This document shows, piece by piece, positions 34,179 to 42,025 of a DNA stretch of 42,094 bases. Positions within the stretch are counted from its first letter, which is position 1, and every line of letters begins with the position of its first letter. Source of the stretch: an uncultured Nostocoides sp. GTDB taxonomy: Bacteria > Actinomycetota > Actinomycetes > Actinomycetales > Dermatophilaceae. Where the stretch lies: contig CALLZC010000127.1 of NCBI GenBank assembly GCA_937858995.1, forward strand, positions 1 through 42,094, given 5' to 3'. The notes under the pieces were generated by a model. That model did not search any database, was not told the origin of the DNA, and saw nothing but the letters and a program-made list of their open reading frames with translations. Position numbers and translations under genes: made by a program.

Positions 34179-35264
34179 ATGCCCGGCACCCTTGACCTGA
34201 CCCTCGATGCCATCGACCTGACTGCGGCCTTGTGCGATATCGAGTCGGTCAGCCTGGGCGAGGCCGCCCTCGCCGACGCGATCATGGCCGCCCTCGCCCC
34301 GCTGGGCCACCTGAGCGTGACGCGGCTTGGCAACAGCATCGTGGCGCGTACGGATCTGGGTCGCGCCGAACGGGTGCTCATTGCGGGTCACATCGACACC
34401 GTCCCCTTGACGCTCGACCCGCCGAATCTGCCGACGCGGCGCGTTGAGTCCGCGGCCGGCGAGATCCTGCACGGCCGCGGGACCGTGGACATGAAGGGCG
34501 GCGTCGCGGTCATGCTGCGCCTGGCCGCCACGGTGCCCGAGCCGAGCCGTGATGTGACCCTCGTCTTCTATGAGGCCGAGGAAATCGACAGCCGCTTCAA
34601 CGGGTTGGGGTTGATTGAGGCCCAGCGTCCGGAGCTGATCAGCGATGCCGCCTTCGCGGTGCTCATGGAGCCGACCGACGCGGCCATCGAGGGCGGGTGC
34701 AAGGGCACCTTGCGCGCGGAGGTGACCACCAAGGGGATTGCCGCGCACTCGGCCCGGCCGTGGAAGGGGCACAACGCGATTCACGACGCGGGGGAGATCC
34801 TGCGGCGGCTGGCGGCATACCGGCCCGAGACGATCGTGGTGGATGAGTTGGAGTACCGGGAGGCCCTGAACGCCGTCCTGATCAGCGGGGGCACCGCAAC
34901 CAATGTGATCCCGGACCGGTGCGTCGTCACCGTCAACTATCGGTATGCCCCGTCGCGCACCGCCACGGAGGCCGAGGAGCACGTGCGCGGTGTCCTGGCG
35001 GGATTCGAGGTATCCGTTGTCGATAACGCGCCCGGTGCCCGCCCGGGAATGCATCTGCCCGCGGCCCAGGCCTTCGTCGCGGCCTTGGACTTACCCGTGA
35101 GCGCCAAGCAGGGCTGGACCGATGTCGCGCGCTTCTCGGCGATGGGGGTACCGGCGGTGAACTTCGGTCCGGGTGACCCGAACCTCGCGCATATGGACGA
35201 TGAGCACTGCCCGACGGTGCAGTACACCGTGTGTGAGGAGGCAATGGCGCGATGGTTGCGATGA
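34179..35264 (+). CDS. dapE: Succinyl-diaminopimelate desuccinylase
   Basis: A 361-residue M20-family zinc peptidase that removes succinate from N-succinyl-LL-diaminopimelate. Zinc ligands and catalytic residues are in AGHIDTVPL (His, Asp), HGRGTVDMKGGVAVML (bridging Asp), YEAEEIDSRFNGLG (Glu-Glu), MEPTD, and the final His in AHMDDEHCPTVQYT. The dimerisation insert with GIAAHSARPWKGHNAI is present. ATG 34179 with a -10 six bases upstream is preferred to GTG 34158. Its 3' end overlaps the LOG-family gene. Confidence 0.96.
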   Translation: MPGTLDLTLDAIDLTAALCDIESVSLGEAALADAIMAALAPLGHLSVTRLGNSIVARTDLGRAERVLIAGHIDTVPLTLDPPNLPTRRVESAAGEILHGRGTVDMKGGVAVMLRLAATVPEPSRDVTLVFYEAEEIDSRFNGLGLIEAQRPELISDAAFAVLMEPTDAAIEGGCKGTLRAEVTTKGIAAHSARPWKGHNAIHDAGEILRRLAAYRPETIVVDELEYREALNAVLISGGTATNVIPDRCVVTVNYRYAPSRTATEAEEHVRGVLAGFEVSVVDNAPGARPGMHLPAAQAFVAALDLPVSAKQGWTDVARFSAMGVPAVNFGPGDPNLAHMDDEHCPTVQYTVCEEAMARWLR

Positions 35265-36067
35265 GACGGGGGCCGGGCAATGTGAACGTCTACCAGCGTG
35301 GCCCGGCACAATTGCGCCGCTCCCAGGTGCCGGCGACCACCACCGACGAACGCCTCCTCGAGGGCAGCGACGGCACCGAATGGCTGCATACCGACCCGTG
35401 GCGGGTGCTGCGCATCCAGAGTGAGTTCGTCGAGGGCTTCGGCGCGCTCGCCGAATGCGGGCCAGCGATCTCGGTCTTCGGTTCCGCGCGCACTGCGCGC
35501 GACAGCCCGGACTACGACCTCGGGGTCCGGGTGGGTGCGGCCATCGCCCGGGCGGGGTTCGGGTGCATCACCGGCGGCGGCCCGGGCGCCATGGAGGCCG
35601 CCAACAAGGGAGCCAGCGAGGCGGGTGGCCTGTCCATCGGTCTGGGTATCGAGTTGCCCTTCGAGGCCGGGCTCAACGAATACGTCGACCTGGGGATCAA
35701 TTTCCGGTACTTCTTCGTGCGCAAGACGATGTTCATCAAGTATGCGGAGGGCTTCGTGGTGCTCCCCGGCGGGATGGGGACCCTGGACGAGCTCTTCGAG
35801 GCGGTCACCCTGGTCCAGACCCGCAAGGTGCGCTCCTTCCCGATCGTTCTCATGGGCACCAGCTACTGGCGTGGGCTGTTGGACTGGCTGCGCGAGACCG
35901 CCGTGCCGGCCGGGACGATCAGCGCCAGCGACCTGGACCTCGTGCGTGTGGTTGATGACCCGGAAGAGGCGGTCCGGCTCGTCGTCGAGGGTGCGCGGCA
36001 TCCGGGCGCCCGCGCGGCCGGGCGCCCGCGACGATCCGGTCCCGACGAGGCGGGGGGGCCCTCGTGA
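35252..36067 (+). CDS. LOG family (TIGR00730) Rossmann-fold protein
   Basis: A 271-residue protein of the lonely-guy family, often misnamed lysine decarboxylase. Members hydrolyse nucleoside 5'-monophosphates such as cytokinin ribotides to base and ribose-5-phosphate. Both nucleotide-binding signatures are present: ITGGGPGAMEAANKGA (about residues 106-121) and VVLPGGMGTLDELFEA. An N-terminal extension of 70 residues and a Pro/Arg-rich C-terminus flank the core, as in mycobacterial homologues. ATG 35252 follows GAGGAGG by ten bases; ATG 35261, overlapping the dapE stop as ATGA, is the alternative. The true substrate is unknown. Confidence 0.9.
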   Translation: MVAMRRGPGNVNVYQRGPAQLRRSQVPATTTDERLLEGSDGTEWLHTDPWRVLRIQSEFVEGFGALAECGPAISVFGSARTARDSPDYDLGVRVGAAIARAGFGCITGGGPGAMEAANKGASEAGGLSIGLGIELPFEAGLNEYVDLGINFRYFFVRKTMFIKYAEGFVVLPGGMGTLDELFEAVTLVQTRKVRSFPIVLMGTSYWRGLLDWLRETAVPAGTISASDLDLVRVVDDPEEAVRLVVEGARHPGARAAGRPRRSGPDEAGGPS

Positions 36068-36381
36068 TCTGGATCTTCTTCTTGGTCGTGGCGATTCTCG
36101 TGGCAGCGGGCTTCGCGGGCCTGGTGGCCCGGCGGTTTACCTACGACCCGCTGCCTGCACCGACCCACACGGCGCACACGGTGGTGCCCGGGTCGATCGA
36201 GCGCGCCGCGGACATTGATGCCATCCACTTCGATACCGCCCTGCGGGGGTACCGGATGGACCAGGTCGATGAGGTGCTGGAGGCGCTCCGGGAACGATTG
36301 GCGGCATACGAAAGCGGCGACCATCCGACGATGAAACTGCCCCGTGTGCCCTCCTCGGTGCGACCTCGGGAGCCGCGGTGA
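36064..36381 (+). CDS. DivIVA-domain small membrane protein
   Basis: A 105-residue protein with one N-terminal membrane helix (WIFFLVVAILVAAGFAGLVA, residues 3-22), a Pro-rich linker, then a short DivIVA-type segment (FDTALRGYRMDQVDEVLEAL, about residues 59-78) continuing as a helix. DivIVA modules bind curved membrane at poles and septa and recruit partners. A protein of this layout is encoded at the matching place in mycobacteria. GTG 36064 overlaps the LOG gene stop (GTGA) and its own stop overlaps the next GTG. No function has been assigned here. Confidence 0.85.
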   Translation: MIWIFFLVVAILVAAGFAGLVARRFTYDPLPAPTHTAHTVVPGSIERAADIDAIHFDTALRGYRMDQVDEVLEALRERLAAYESGDHPTMKLPRVPSSVRPREPR

Positions 36382-36839
36382 GCGCCTTCACCATCACCCG
36401 GGACACCCCCTTGTCCGTGGCACAGGCATGGGCGGCGGTGGCGGACCTGGGCGCACACGGCGATGTCGTTCCGCTGACTCGCCTGGTGCTGGATCCGGGC
36501 CCGCCGCACGTGGGCTGGGGTTTCAAGGCCGGCACCGGCGTCGGTCGCCTCACCATCTGGGATCACATGCTGGTGACGAAGTGGTCACCTCCGGGTCCCG
36601 ATGTGCCGCGTGGGGCGTTGCACATCGTCAAGACGGGACAATGGCTCGGAGGCTGGGCTCACATCACCATCGAAGCGGCGGGAGCGGGTGCGCGGGTCGA
36701 ATGGACCGAGGAGATCTACCCCCAGGTGGACCCGGTGCCACGGTTGACGGCGCCCCTGGCCCGGCGACTGGGGTCTCGGTTGTTCACCGCGACCCTCGAG
36801 GCACTGCTTCGGCGGGCGGAGACCTCCGCGCGGGTCTAA
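36378..36839 (+). CDS. SRPBCC/polyketide cyclase-like protein
   Basis: A 153-residue protein of the START/SRPBCC fold, which forms a deep hydrophobic ligand pocket. It opens with SAFTITRDTPLSVAQAWAAV and ends in a long helix (LTAPLARRLGSRLFTATLEA onward) that packs over the pocket. The GGWAHITIEAAGAGARVEW strand pair is typical. No catalytic residues can be assigned and the ligand is unknown. GTG 36378 overlaps the preceding stop (GTGA). The frame after its TAA stop is taken over by the mannosyltransferase, whose start is unclear. Confidence 0.82.
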   Translation: MSAFTITRDTPLSVAQAWAAVADLGAHGDVVPLTRLVLDPGPPHVGWGFKAGTGVGRLTIWDHMLVTKWSPPGPDVPRGALHIVKTGQWLGGWAHITIEAAGAGARVEWTEEIYPQVDPVPRLTAPLARRLGSRLFTATLEALLRRAETSARV

Positions 36840-36877
36840 GGGGAACCGAGCGTCGCGACGCGCTCTTTGCCGCCGCA

Positions 36878-38083
36878 CTGGCCCGCCCCATCGTCACGCT
36901 CTCGATCGTCTATCTCGTCACCCGACTCGTGGCCCTCGCGGCGATCGCGGTAGCGGCCCGCTGGTTCCAAAGCCCAGCCGGTGTCGGTCATCTGGATCCC
37001 GGCCTCGGCGACTTCTTCGGGCTCTGGGATGCCCAGTGGTACGAGCGCATTGCCACCAACGGCTACCCCCGGCCGTTGCCCGTCGACCCGGATTCGGGGC
37101 GGATCACCTACAGCGCATGGGCCTTCTTTCCGGCCTTCCCCGCCCTGGTGCGGGTCCTGATGACGACGGGTATGCCGTTCACGGCCGCCGCGGTGCTGCT
37201 CAACCTCGTCCTGGGTTGGGTGGGCGTCGTGCTCATTTGGCGCCTCTGCCGCCTCGCGGGCGCCGCGGAGTCGTCGGCCCACCGGGATCGCCTCGCGCTC
37301 GTCGCCGCCTGCCTGTGGTGCTGCTACCCGGCGACCGGAATCCTGCTCATTCCGTACAGCGAGGCCCTGGCGCTGGTCCTGATTACCGGAGCCATCTATC
37401 TGCTGGTGCGCCGCTCCTACTGGGCCGCCGCGGGGGTGATCATCCTGCTCGGTTTCACCCGTGGTGTCGCTCCGGCGCTGGGAATCGTGGTCTTGGTCCA
37501 CCTCGTCTGGCGGTGGCGGGTGGAGCCGGCGCGCGGCCTGCCTTTCCGCGGGGAGCGCGCCGCAGTTGCCGCATTGTGCGCCTCGGTCGCCGTCGCGGCG
37601 TTCGCCTGGCCGGTGACCGTCGGCCTCCTCACGGGCCGCTCCACCGCCTTCTTCGACGTCCAGGCGGCGTGGGGTCAGCGCCCACAAGAGGGGCCCTTCG
37701 TCTTGTGGCTGGTGTGGGGTTGGGCGACCCGAGGGCTCTTCGGTGTCCTGCTCATCGTCGGCATCGTGATTGCCTATTTGTCGCTCGTCGCCGGTCGGCA
37801 CGGCCGCTGGCTGGCGGTCGAAGCGCGGGCCTGGGCACTGGCATACCCGCTCTATCTCTTGGCGGTGGTGCGCCCCATCACGAGCATGTGGCGCTTCCTG
37901 CTCCTGGACTTCCCGGTGGCCGCCCTGGTCGCCTCCGTGGCCATGAGAACCTCCTCGGGCGGCGCGATCGTGCGCCATTGGCGCCGGCGCGTCGCGCTGC
38001 TGGTGGTGCCGCTGGCCTTGGGCATGCTGTGGTGGACGGTCACGCTCCTGACCTTCGTTCCCTGGGATGCCAGTCCGCCGTAG
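36878..38083 (+). CDS. PIG-V-like mannosyltransferase family membrane protein, start uncertain
   Basis: About 400 residues of a polytopic membrane glycosyltransferase resembling actinobacterial PIG-V-like mannosyltransferases, using a polyprenyl-phosphate mannose donor outside the membrane. DFFGLWDAQWYERIATNGYP, near the N-terminus after the first helix, has the acidic residue expected at the catalytic loop. AFFPAFPALVR and IPYSEALALVLITGAIYLL follow the family pattern, with about nine further helices. The frame is open well upstream but has no ATG, GTG or TTG between 36701 (139 bases inside the SRPBCC gene) and GTG 36929, which would cut into the first helix. The coordinate given is an in-frame CTG. 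Homology seems to begin near 36845, so the start may be non-standard or mutated. Confidence 0.75.
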   Translation: MARPIVTLSIVYLVTRLVALAAIAVAARWFQSPAGVGHLDPGLGDFFGLWDAQWYERIATNGYPRPLPVDPDSGRITYSAWAFFPAFPALVRVLMTTGMPFTAAAVLLNLVLGWVGVVLIWRLCRLAGAAESSAHRDRLALVAACLWCCYPATGILLIPYSEALALVLITGAIYLLVRRSYWAAAGVIILLGFTRGVAPALGIVVLVHLVWRWRVEPARGLPFRGERAAVAALCASVAVAAFAWPVTVGLLTGRSTAFFDVQAAWGQRPQEGPFVLWLVWGWATRGLFGVLLIVGIVIAYLSLVAGRHGRWLAVEARAWALAYPLYLLAVVRPITSMWRFLLLDFPVAALVASVAMRTSSGGAIVRHWRRRVALLVVPLALGMLWWTVTLLTFVPWDASPP

Positions 38084-38218
38084 CCAGTCACGATTTCTCG
38101 CCGTGCGCAGCGTGAGGAATAATGGTGTCGACGGTCGGCGATAAGTCGGCCCAGCAGTAGCAGACACGACACGCGAGACCACCCGCGCGTGCCATCGTGC
38201 ACAAGAAGGGATGCCCCC

Positions 38219-38392
38219 ATGGCGGCAATGAAGCCTCGGACCGGCGACGGGCCTTTGGAAGTGACTAAGGAGGGCCGCGGCATCGTGCTGCGCATGCCCC
38301 TCGAAGGCGGGGGACGGTTGGTCGTCGAGATGACGCCAGACGAGATCCGCGCCCTGGGCGACGCCATCGCGAACTGCGAGGGCTTGGCCTAA
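38219..38392 (+). CDS. DUF3117 protein
   Basis: A 57-residue protein of the DUF3117 family, nearly invariant in actinobacteria. The sequence runs from AAMKPRTGDGPLEVTKEGRG to PDEIRALGDAIANCEGL, with a small beta-rich middle. The SD AAGAAGGG lies eight bases before ATG 38219. The 135 bases before the gene hold a possible AATAAT -10 (38118-38123) and an untranslated leader of about 90 bases, unlike the leaderless genes around it. A very strong hairpin follows, making this a likely single-gene transcript. No biochemical function is known to me. Confidence 0.92.
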   Translation: MAAMKPRTGDGPLEVTKEGRGIVLRMPLEGGGRLVVEMTPDEIRALGDAIANCEGLA

Positions 38393-38414
38393 GACCCCGA
38401 GCACACGCACAGAG

Positions 38415-38449
38415 CGGCGCCCCCGGACCTACGCGGTCCGGGGGCGCCG
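38415..38449 (+). terminator. Perfect 15-bp hairpin terminator
   Basis: CGGCGCCCCCGGACC (38415-38429), loop TACGC, then GGTCCGGGGGCGCCG (38435-38449). It sits 22 bases after the DUF3117 stop and before the aminopeptidase promoter. There is no U-run, as is common for actinobacterial terminators. Confidence 0.8.
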
Positions 38450-38464
38450 TCACGTCCACCTCGA

Positions 38465-38470
38465 TAGGGT
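38465..38470 (+). promoter_or_regulatory. -10 box of the aminopeptidase gene, leaderless
   Basis: TAGGGT lies six bases before GTG 38477, identical in sequence and spacing to the box at 19011-19016. Confidence 0.5.
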
Positions 38471-38476
38471 CGCAGC

Positions 38477-40048
38477 GTGATGCACCATCCCCTGCTCGAG
38501 GTTGCCTCCGTCGAGGTCCTGGCCCCCGCGGGGGTTGCCGCGGCGATCGAGTCGGCGCCGTCGGTGGCGTATGCCGCCCTCGTTGCCCCGCACGGCCCGT
38601 GGCGTGAGGAGCTGGCTGCGGCCCTCGAGCCGGTGCTCGCCCCGTGGGGTATGCCAGTGCGTGAGCTGCTCGCCGGTCACGAGCCGTCGGAACCCGGCGC
38701 TCGTGCGAGCGTCATCCCGCTGCCCCGAGGGCCGGTGAAGCGGCTCATCGTGCAAAGTTGCGCCCCGGAGGCCGACGCGGTGCGTACCGCGAGCGCCAAC
38801 GCCGCGCGCGCCATCGGCTCGTGCGAGCTGCTGGTCGTTCTGCCGCTGCCTGGGGCTGCCCCGCCTCCCACTGGTCAACCAAGCACCGCACCACCAGCCG
38901 CTGTTTCACCAACAACCGCTGATGGCTCTCTGCCCCGCGCGTCGGTGGCCGCGGTCATCGAGGGGGTCCTGCTAGCCCTGCCCGGTCGGCACGCGGGGCC
39001 CCCCACCACCGGCCGCCCGCTGCCCGCGGTGGTGTTGGTCGGCCCCGCGGACCCGGCCGAGGTGCTCCTCGGGCTCACCTGCGCGCGCGCCGGCCTGCTG
39101 GCGCGCAGGCTCGCCAACACCCCGAGCAATGTCAAGAGTCCCGCGTGGCTCGCGGCGCAAGCCCGCGATCTGGGCACCGCGGCCGGGTTGCAGGTCACCA
39201 TCTGGGATGAGCAGGCGCTGGCCCGCGAGGGCTTTGGTGGGTTGCTCGCGGTGGGCAGCGGGTCGGCGACGGCGCCCCGGCTCGTGCAGCTGGAGTATCC
39301 CGGCGCTGCGGCAGACGCGGCACCGATTGTCTTGGTCGGCAAGGGAATCACCTTCGACACCGGTGGCGTGAACGTCAAGACGGCGGCCGGAATGCTCATG
39401 ATGAAGACCGATATGTCGGGCGCGGCCATCGTTTTGTCGGTGCTGACCGGCCTCGCGGCCCTGGGTGTGACGCGCCGGGTGATCGGGCTGATGCCGCTGG
39501 CCGAGAATGCGCTGGGCGGGGCGTCCTACCGCCCGGGGGATGTCGTGACCCAGTTCGGCGGGACCACGGTCGAGATCGGCAACACCGACGCTGAGGGGCG
39601 GATCGTGCTCGCCGACGCGCTCGCGTATGCCGTCGCTCGGCTGCAGCCGGCGGCGCTGGTCGACATCGCCACCCTCACCGGGCACGCGACCATCTCGCTC
39701 GGCCGAGGCCTGGCACCCTCCTTCGCCACCGACGAGGCGTTGCGCGAGCGGATCCATACGGGCTTCGCTGCCGCGGGAGAGCCGCTGTGGGCGATGCCGC
39801 TGGTGGAGCACTACCGGGCCAGTCTGGACTCCGATATCGCCGATCTGAGTCACATCGGCCCCATCGGTGGCTTAAACGCCGGAGCGGTGCTCGCGGCCCT
39901 GTTCCTGCGTGAGTTCACCGGTGGTCTGCCGTGGGTGCACCTCGACATCGCGGGGCCGGGGCGCTCAGAGTCCGAAACCGGGATTCTCGGCAAGGGGGCT
40001 ACAGGCTACGGTGCCCGCGGACTATTGCGTTGGCTGGCGAAGGAGTAA
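38477..40048 (+). CDS. pepA: Leucyl aminopeptidase (M17)
   Basis: A 523-residue dizinc aminopeptidase of family M17. The catalytic domain has VGKGITFDTGGVNVK and KTDMSGAA with metal-binding Lys and Asp, the signature NTDAEGRIVLADALAY with metal Asp and Glu plus the catalytic Arg, and GPGRSESETGILGKGATGYG at the end. The N-terminal domain (to about residue 190) is Ala/Pro-rich and variable, with a low-complexity linker near residues 135-160. The GTG start at 38477 (followed at once by ATG) fits the -10 spacing. It works on peptides in the cytosol, perhaps as a hexamer as in relatives. Confidence 0.94.
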   Translation: MMHHPLLEVASVEVLAPAGVAAAIESAPSVAYAALVAPHGPWREELAAALEPVLAPWGMPVRELLAGHEPSEPGARASVIPLPRGPVKRLIVQSCAPEADAVRTASANAARAIGSCELLVVLPLPGAAPPPTGQPSTAPPAAVSPTTADGSLPRASVAAVIEGVLLALPGRHAGPPTTGRPLPAVVLVGPADPAEVLLGLTCARAGLLARRLANTPSNVKSPAWLAAQARDLGTAAGLQVTIWDEQALAREGFGGLLAVGSGSATAPRLVQLEYPGAAADAAPIVLVGKGITFDTGGVNVKTAAGMLMMKTDMSGAAIVLSVLTGLAALGVTRRVIGLMPLAENALGGASYRPGDVVTQFGGTTVEIGNTDAEGRIVLADALAYAVARLQPAALVDIATLTGHATISLGRGLAPSFATDEALRERIHTGFAAAGEPLWAMPLVEHYRASLDSDIADLSHIGPIGGLNAGAVLAALFLREFTGGLPWVHLDIAGPGRSESETGILGKGATGYGARGLLRWLAKE

Positions 40049-40051
40049 TCG

Positions 40052-40417
40052 ATGGATGCTGGGTACGGACTCGCGGTGCGCTGGTCGTTGGCGCAAGCAC
40101 CCAGCACGGTGGGGCAGCAGTTGCGCGACTACGTCATCGGCACCTCGCTGGCCCGGTTCATGTTCCTGGACGGGTTGGCCTTCAAGACCTGGCGGATGCG
40201 GGAGGGGGAGTGGTTCGAGGGGACCTATGTCTTCGACACTGCTCGCGATCGCGACGAATTTCGTGAGGAATTCGTGGCCGGGGTCGCCACCGCCCCCGGG
40301 TCGAAGATCATCGGATCACTGCCGATCGCTATCGAGGACTTCGAGGTCGTCGCCATCGCCGAGGGCCCGGCGAAGTTTCGGCGAGGCGCCGGTCCGGGCA
40401 GCTGCGCTACTTCTTGA
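40052..40417 (+). CDS. Small hypothetical protein, possible YdhR-like dimeric barrel
   Basis: A 121-residue protein. LARFMFLDGLAFKTWRMREG followed by FEGTYVFDTARDRDEFREEF resembles the layout of small alpha/beta-barrel proteins of the YdhR or antibiotic-monooxygenase kind, where a strand is followed by a helix rich in charged residues. No catalytic residue can be named. It starts three bases after the aminopeptidase stop, so it shares that transcript. Its last 11 bases overlap the 3' end of the convergent O-methyltransferase gene. Confidence 0.7.
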   Translation: MDAGYGLAVRWSLAQAPSTVGQQLRDYVIGTSLARFMFLDGLAFKTWRMREGEWFEGTYVFDTARDRDEFREEFVAGVATAPGSKIIGSLPIAIEDFEVVAIAEGPAKFRRGAGPGSCATS

Positions 40418-41039
40418 CGGCCGCGAGCAGCCCGTCACCGACGGGAAGCAGGCTGGGCATCAGGCGCTCGTCCTCGCGGATGCTCTTGCCGAGTTCGCGC
40501 AAGGTGGCGGTGGTCTTGTCGCGGGCGGCGGGATCGGCCACCTTGTCATGCCACAACATATTGTCCAGGGCCAGGATGCCGCCCGGGCGCAGCAAGCGCA
40601 CCGCGTGCTCGACATAGGCCGGGTAGCTGGGCTTGTCGGCGTCGATGAAGACCAGATCGTAGGCGCCATCGGTCATCCGGGGCAGCACATCGAGCGCCGC
40701 GCCAGAGATGACCCGCGTGCGCTGGTGGGCTACCCCGGCCGCGGCGTATGCGGCGCGGGCGGCCCGCGAGTGCTCGGCATCGACGTCTATGGTGGTCAAG
40801 ACACCGTCGGCCGGCATGCCGCTGAGGAGCCAGAGGCCCGAGGTGCCGCCGCCGGTTCCGATCTCCATGACCGCCCGCGCCCCGCCGGCGGCGGCCAGCA
40901 AGCGCAGGGCCGCGCCCGTGCCGGTGCCGATGGGGGTGGCGCCCAGTTCGGCCCCCAGGCGGCGGGCAGCCTCGGCGGCCTCTGACTCGGCCACGAAATC
41001 CTCGGCATACGCCCAGCTGGCAAGACGCGCTCCACTCAT
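40407..41039 (-). CDS. SAM-dependent O-methyltransferase
   Basis: A 210-residue class I methyltransferase of the caffeoyl-CoA/catechol type. The SAM motif is MEIGTGGGTSGLWLL, followed by acidic VLTTIDVDAEH; the metal-binding VFIDADKPSYPAY and ALDNMLWHDKV segments are present. The matching mycobacterial gene, Rv1220c, is also divergent from sigE. The natural substrate is unknown. ATG 41039 is chosen since TAGGGT lies seven bases upstream and MSGARLASWAYAED matches the usual start; the longer frame to 41111 has no support. Confidence 0.92.
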   Translation of the reverse strand: MSGARLASWAYAEDFVAESEAAEAARRLGAELGATPIGTGTGAALRLLAAAGGARAVMEIGTGGGTSGLWLLSGMPADGVLTTIDVDAEHSRAARAAYAAAGVAHQRTRVISGAALDVLPRMTDGAYDLVFIDADKPSYPAYVEHAVRLLRPGGILALDNMLWHDKVADPAARDKTTATLRELGKSIREDERLMPSLLPVGDGLLAAVKK

Positions 41040-41046
41040 GACGCAA

Positions 41047-41052
41047 ACCCTA
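41047..41052 (-). promoter_or_regulatory. -10 box of the O-methyltransferase gene, leaderless
   Basis: TAGGGT on the minus strand lies seven bases before ATG 41039. Confidence 0.5.
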
Positions 41053-41123
41053 CGTCCCGGCGCGGACCTGCGCCGCATCGAGGCAAGGCCTAGGTGGCAC
41101 ACAGCTCTCATTCAGCTTGGTCG

Positions 41124-41149
41124 GGAACCATCATGGCTACTCGCGCGTC
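41124..41149 (+). promoter_or_regulatory. ECF-type promoter upstream of sigE
   Basis: GGAACC (41124-41129), a 16-base spacer and CGTC (41146-41149) match the -35/-10 pattern used by SigE-like ECF sigma factors. Transcription would begin near 41155, about 45 bases before ATG 41199, which has an SD. This suggests sigE activates its own gene. Confidence 0.65.
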
Positions 41150-41198
41150 AGGTGACACAAGTGGGGGGCGCGCCCGATGTGCGCACGTGGAGGAGCAG

Positions 41199-41813
41199 AT
41201 GCATACCGAGAATCCGGCACCCGAGGCAACGTGGGTGCCCCCGACCTGGGAAGAGGTCGTTCAGGAGCATTCGGCGCGGGTTTATCGGCTGGCCTATCGC
41301 CTGACCGGCAACGTCCATGACGCCGAGGACCTGACACATGATGTCTTCATCCGGGTCTTCCGTTCACTGGGCTCCTATTCGCCGGGCAACTTCGAGGGCT
41401 GGCTGCACCGGATCACGACGAATGTCTTCTTGGACAAGATGCGGCGCAAGCAGCGGATCCGCTTCGACGCGCTGTCCGATGAGGCGTCGGCGCGCTTGCC
41501 CAGTCGAGAGCTGTCACCCGAGCAGGCATACGCCCAGCGGCACTTCGACGACGACGTGCAGCGGGCCCTGGACGCGCTCCCACCGGACTTCCGCGCCGCG
41601 GTTGTGCTCTGCGACATCGAGGGCCTGAGCTACGAGGAGATTGCCGCGACGCTCGGCATCAAACTCGGCACCGTCCGCTCACGCATCCACCGAGGGCGCG
41701 CACTCTTGCGCGAGTCGCTCAATCACCGGGCTCCGGCCGCCAAGGAGGCGCCCGCCGCCGCATCCGGACGTGGGCTTGCTCCCGCCCGGTTCGCCCCTGC
41801 GGGCGCGCGGTGA
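41199..41813 (+). CDS. sigE: ECF RNA polymerase sigma factor SigE
   Basis: A 204-residue group IV sigma factor directing envelope-stress transcription. Region 2 is [20 protein letters not shown], then [20 protein letters not shown]; region 4 is [20 protein letters not shown], then [20 protein letters not shown] with its helix-turn-helix. Both closely resemble mycobacterial SigE. The C-terminal 30 residues are Ala/Pro-rich. ATG 41199 is taken because GGAGGAG precedes it and it lies downstream of the ECF promoter; an ATG at 41133 would fall inside that promoter. The neighbours match the Rv1220c-sigE-rseA order. The next gene encodes its anti-sigma factor, overlapping by GTGA. Confidence 0.94.
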   Translation: MHTENPAPEATWVPPTWEEVVQEHSARVYRLAYRLTGNVHDAEDLTHDVFIRVFRSLGSYSPGNFEGWLHRITTNVFLDKMRRKQRIRFDALSDEASARLPSRELSPEQAYAQRHFDDDVQRALDALPPDFRAAVVLCDIEGLSYEEIAATLGIKLGTVRSRIHRGRALLRESLNHRAPAAKEAPAAASGRGLAPARFAPAGAR

Positions 41814-42025
41814 TCGGCCCCTTCGCCGGTTCCGGCGTGCGATCCGGGACCTGCCTGGGCGAGTGGATCAGCGAGTATGTCGACGGCACGCTGAGTGCCC
41901 TCGAGCAGTACACGGCCGATCGGCACCTGATCCTGTGTCAGGGCTGCCGTGCCGAGGTGGAACTGGAACGTCGACTGCGGGCCACCCTGCGGTGCGAACC
42001 ACGGATCCCCGATGCCCTCTTGTCG
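41810..42025 (+). CDS. Zinc anti-sigma factor (RseA/zf-HC2 type), 3' end lost
   Basis: The first 72 residues of an anti-sigma factor: [20 protein letters not shown], then a zinc motif [13 protein letters not shown] (His-x3-Cys-x2-Cys), as in redox- or stress-sensing ZAS proteins that hold SigE inactive. GTG 41810 overlaps the sigE stop (GTGA). The genomic frame ends at 42025 where adapter sequence begins; the apparent last residues LSLIHI and stop are adapter-encoded, not part of the protein. Any membrane segment or C-terminal domain lies beyond the contig. Confidence 0.88.
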
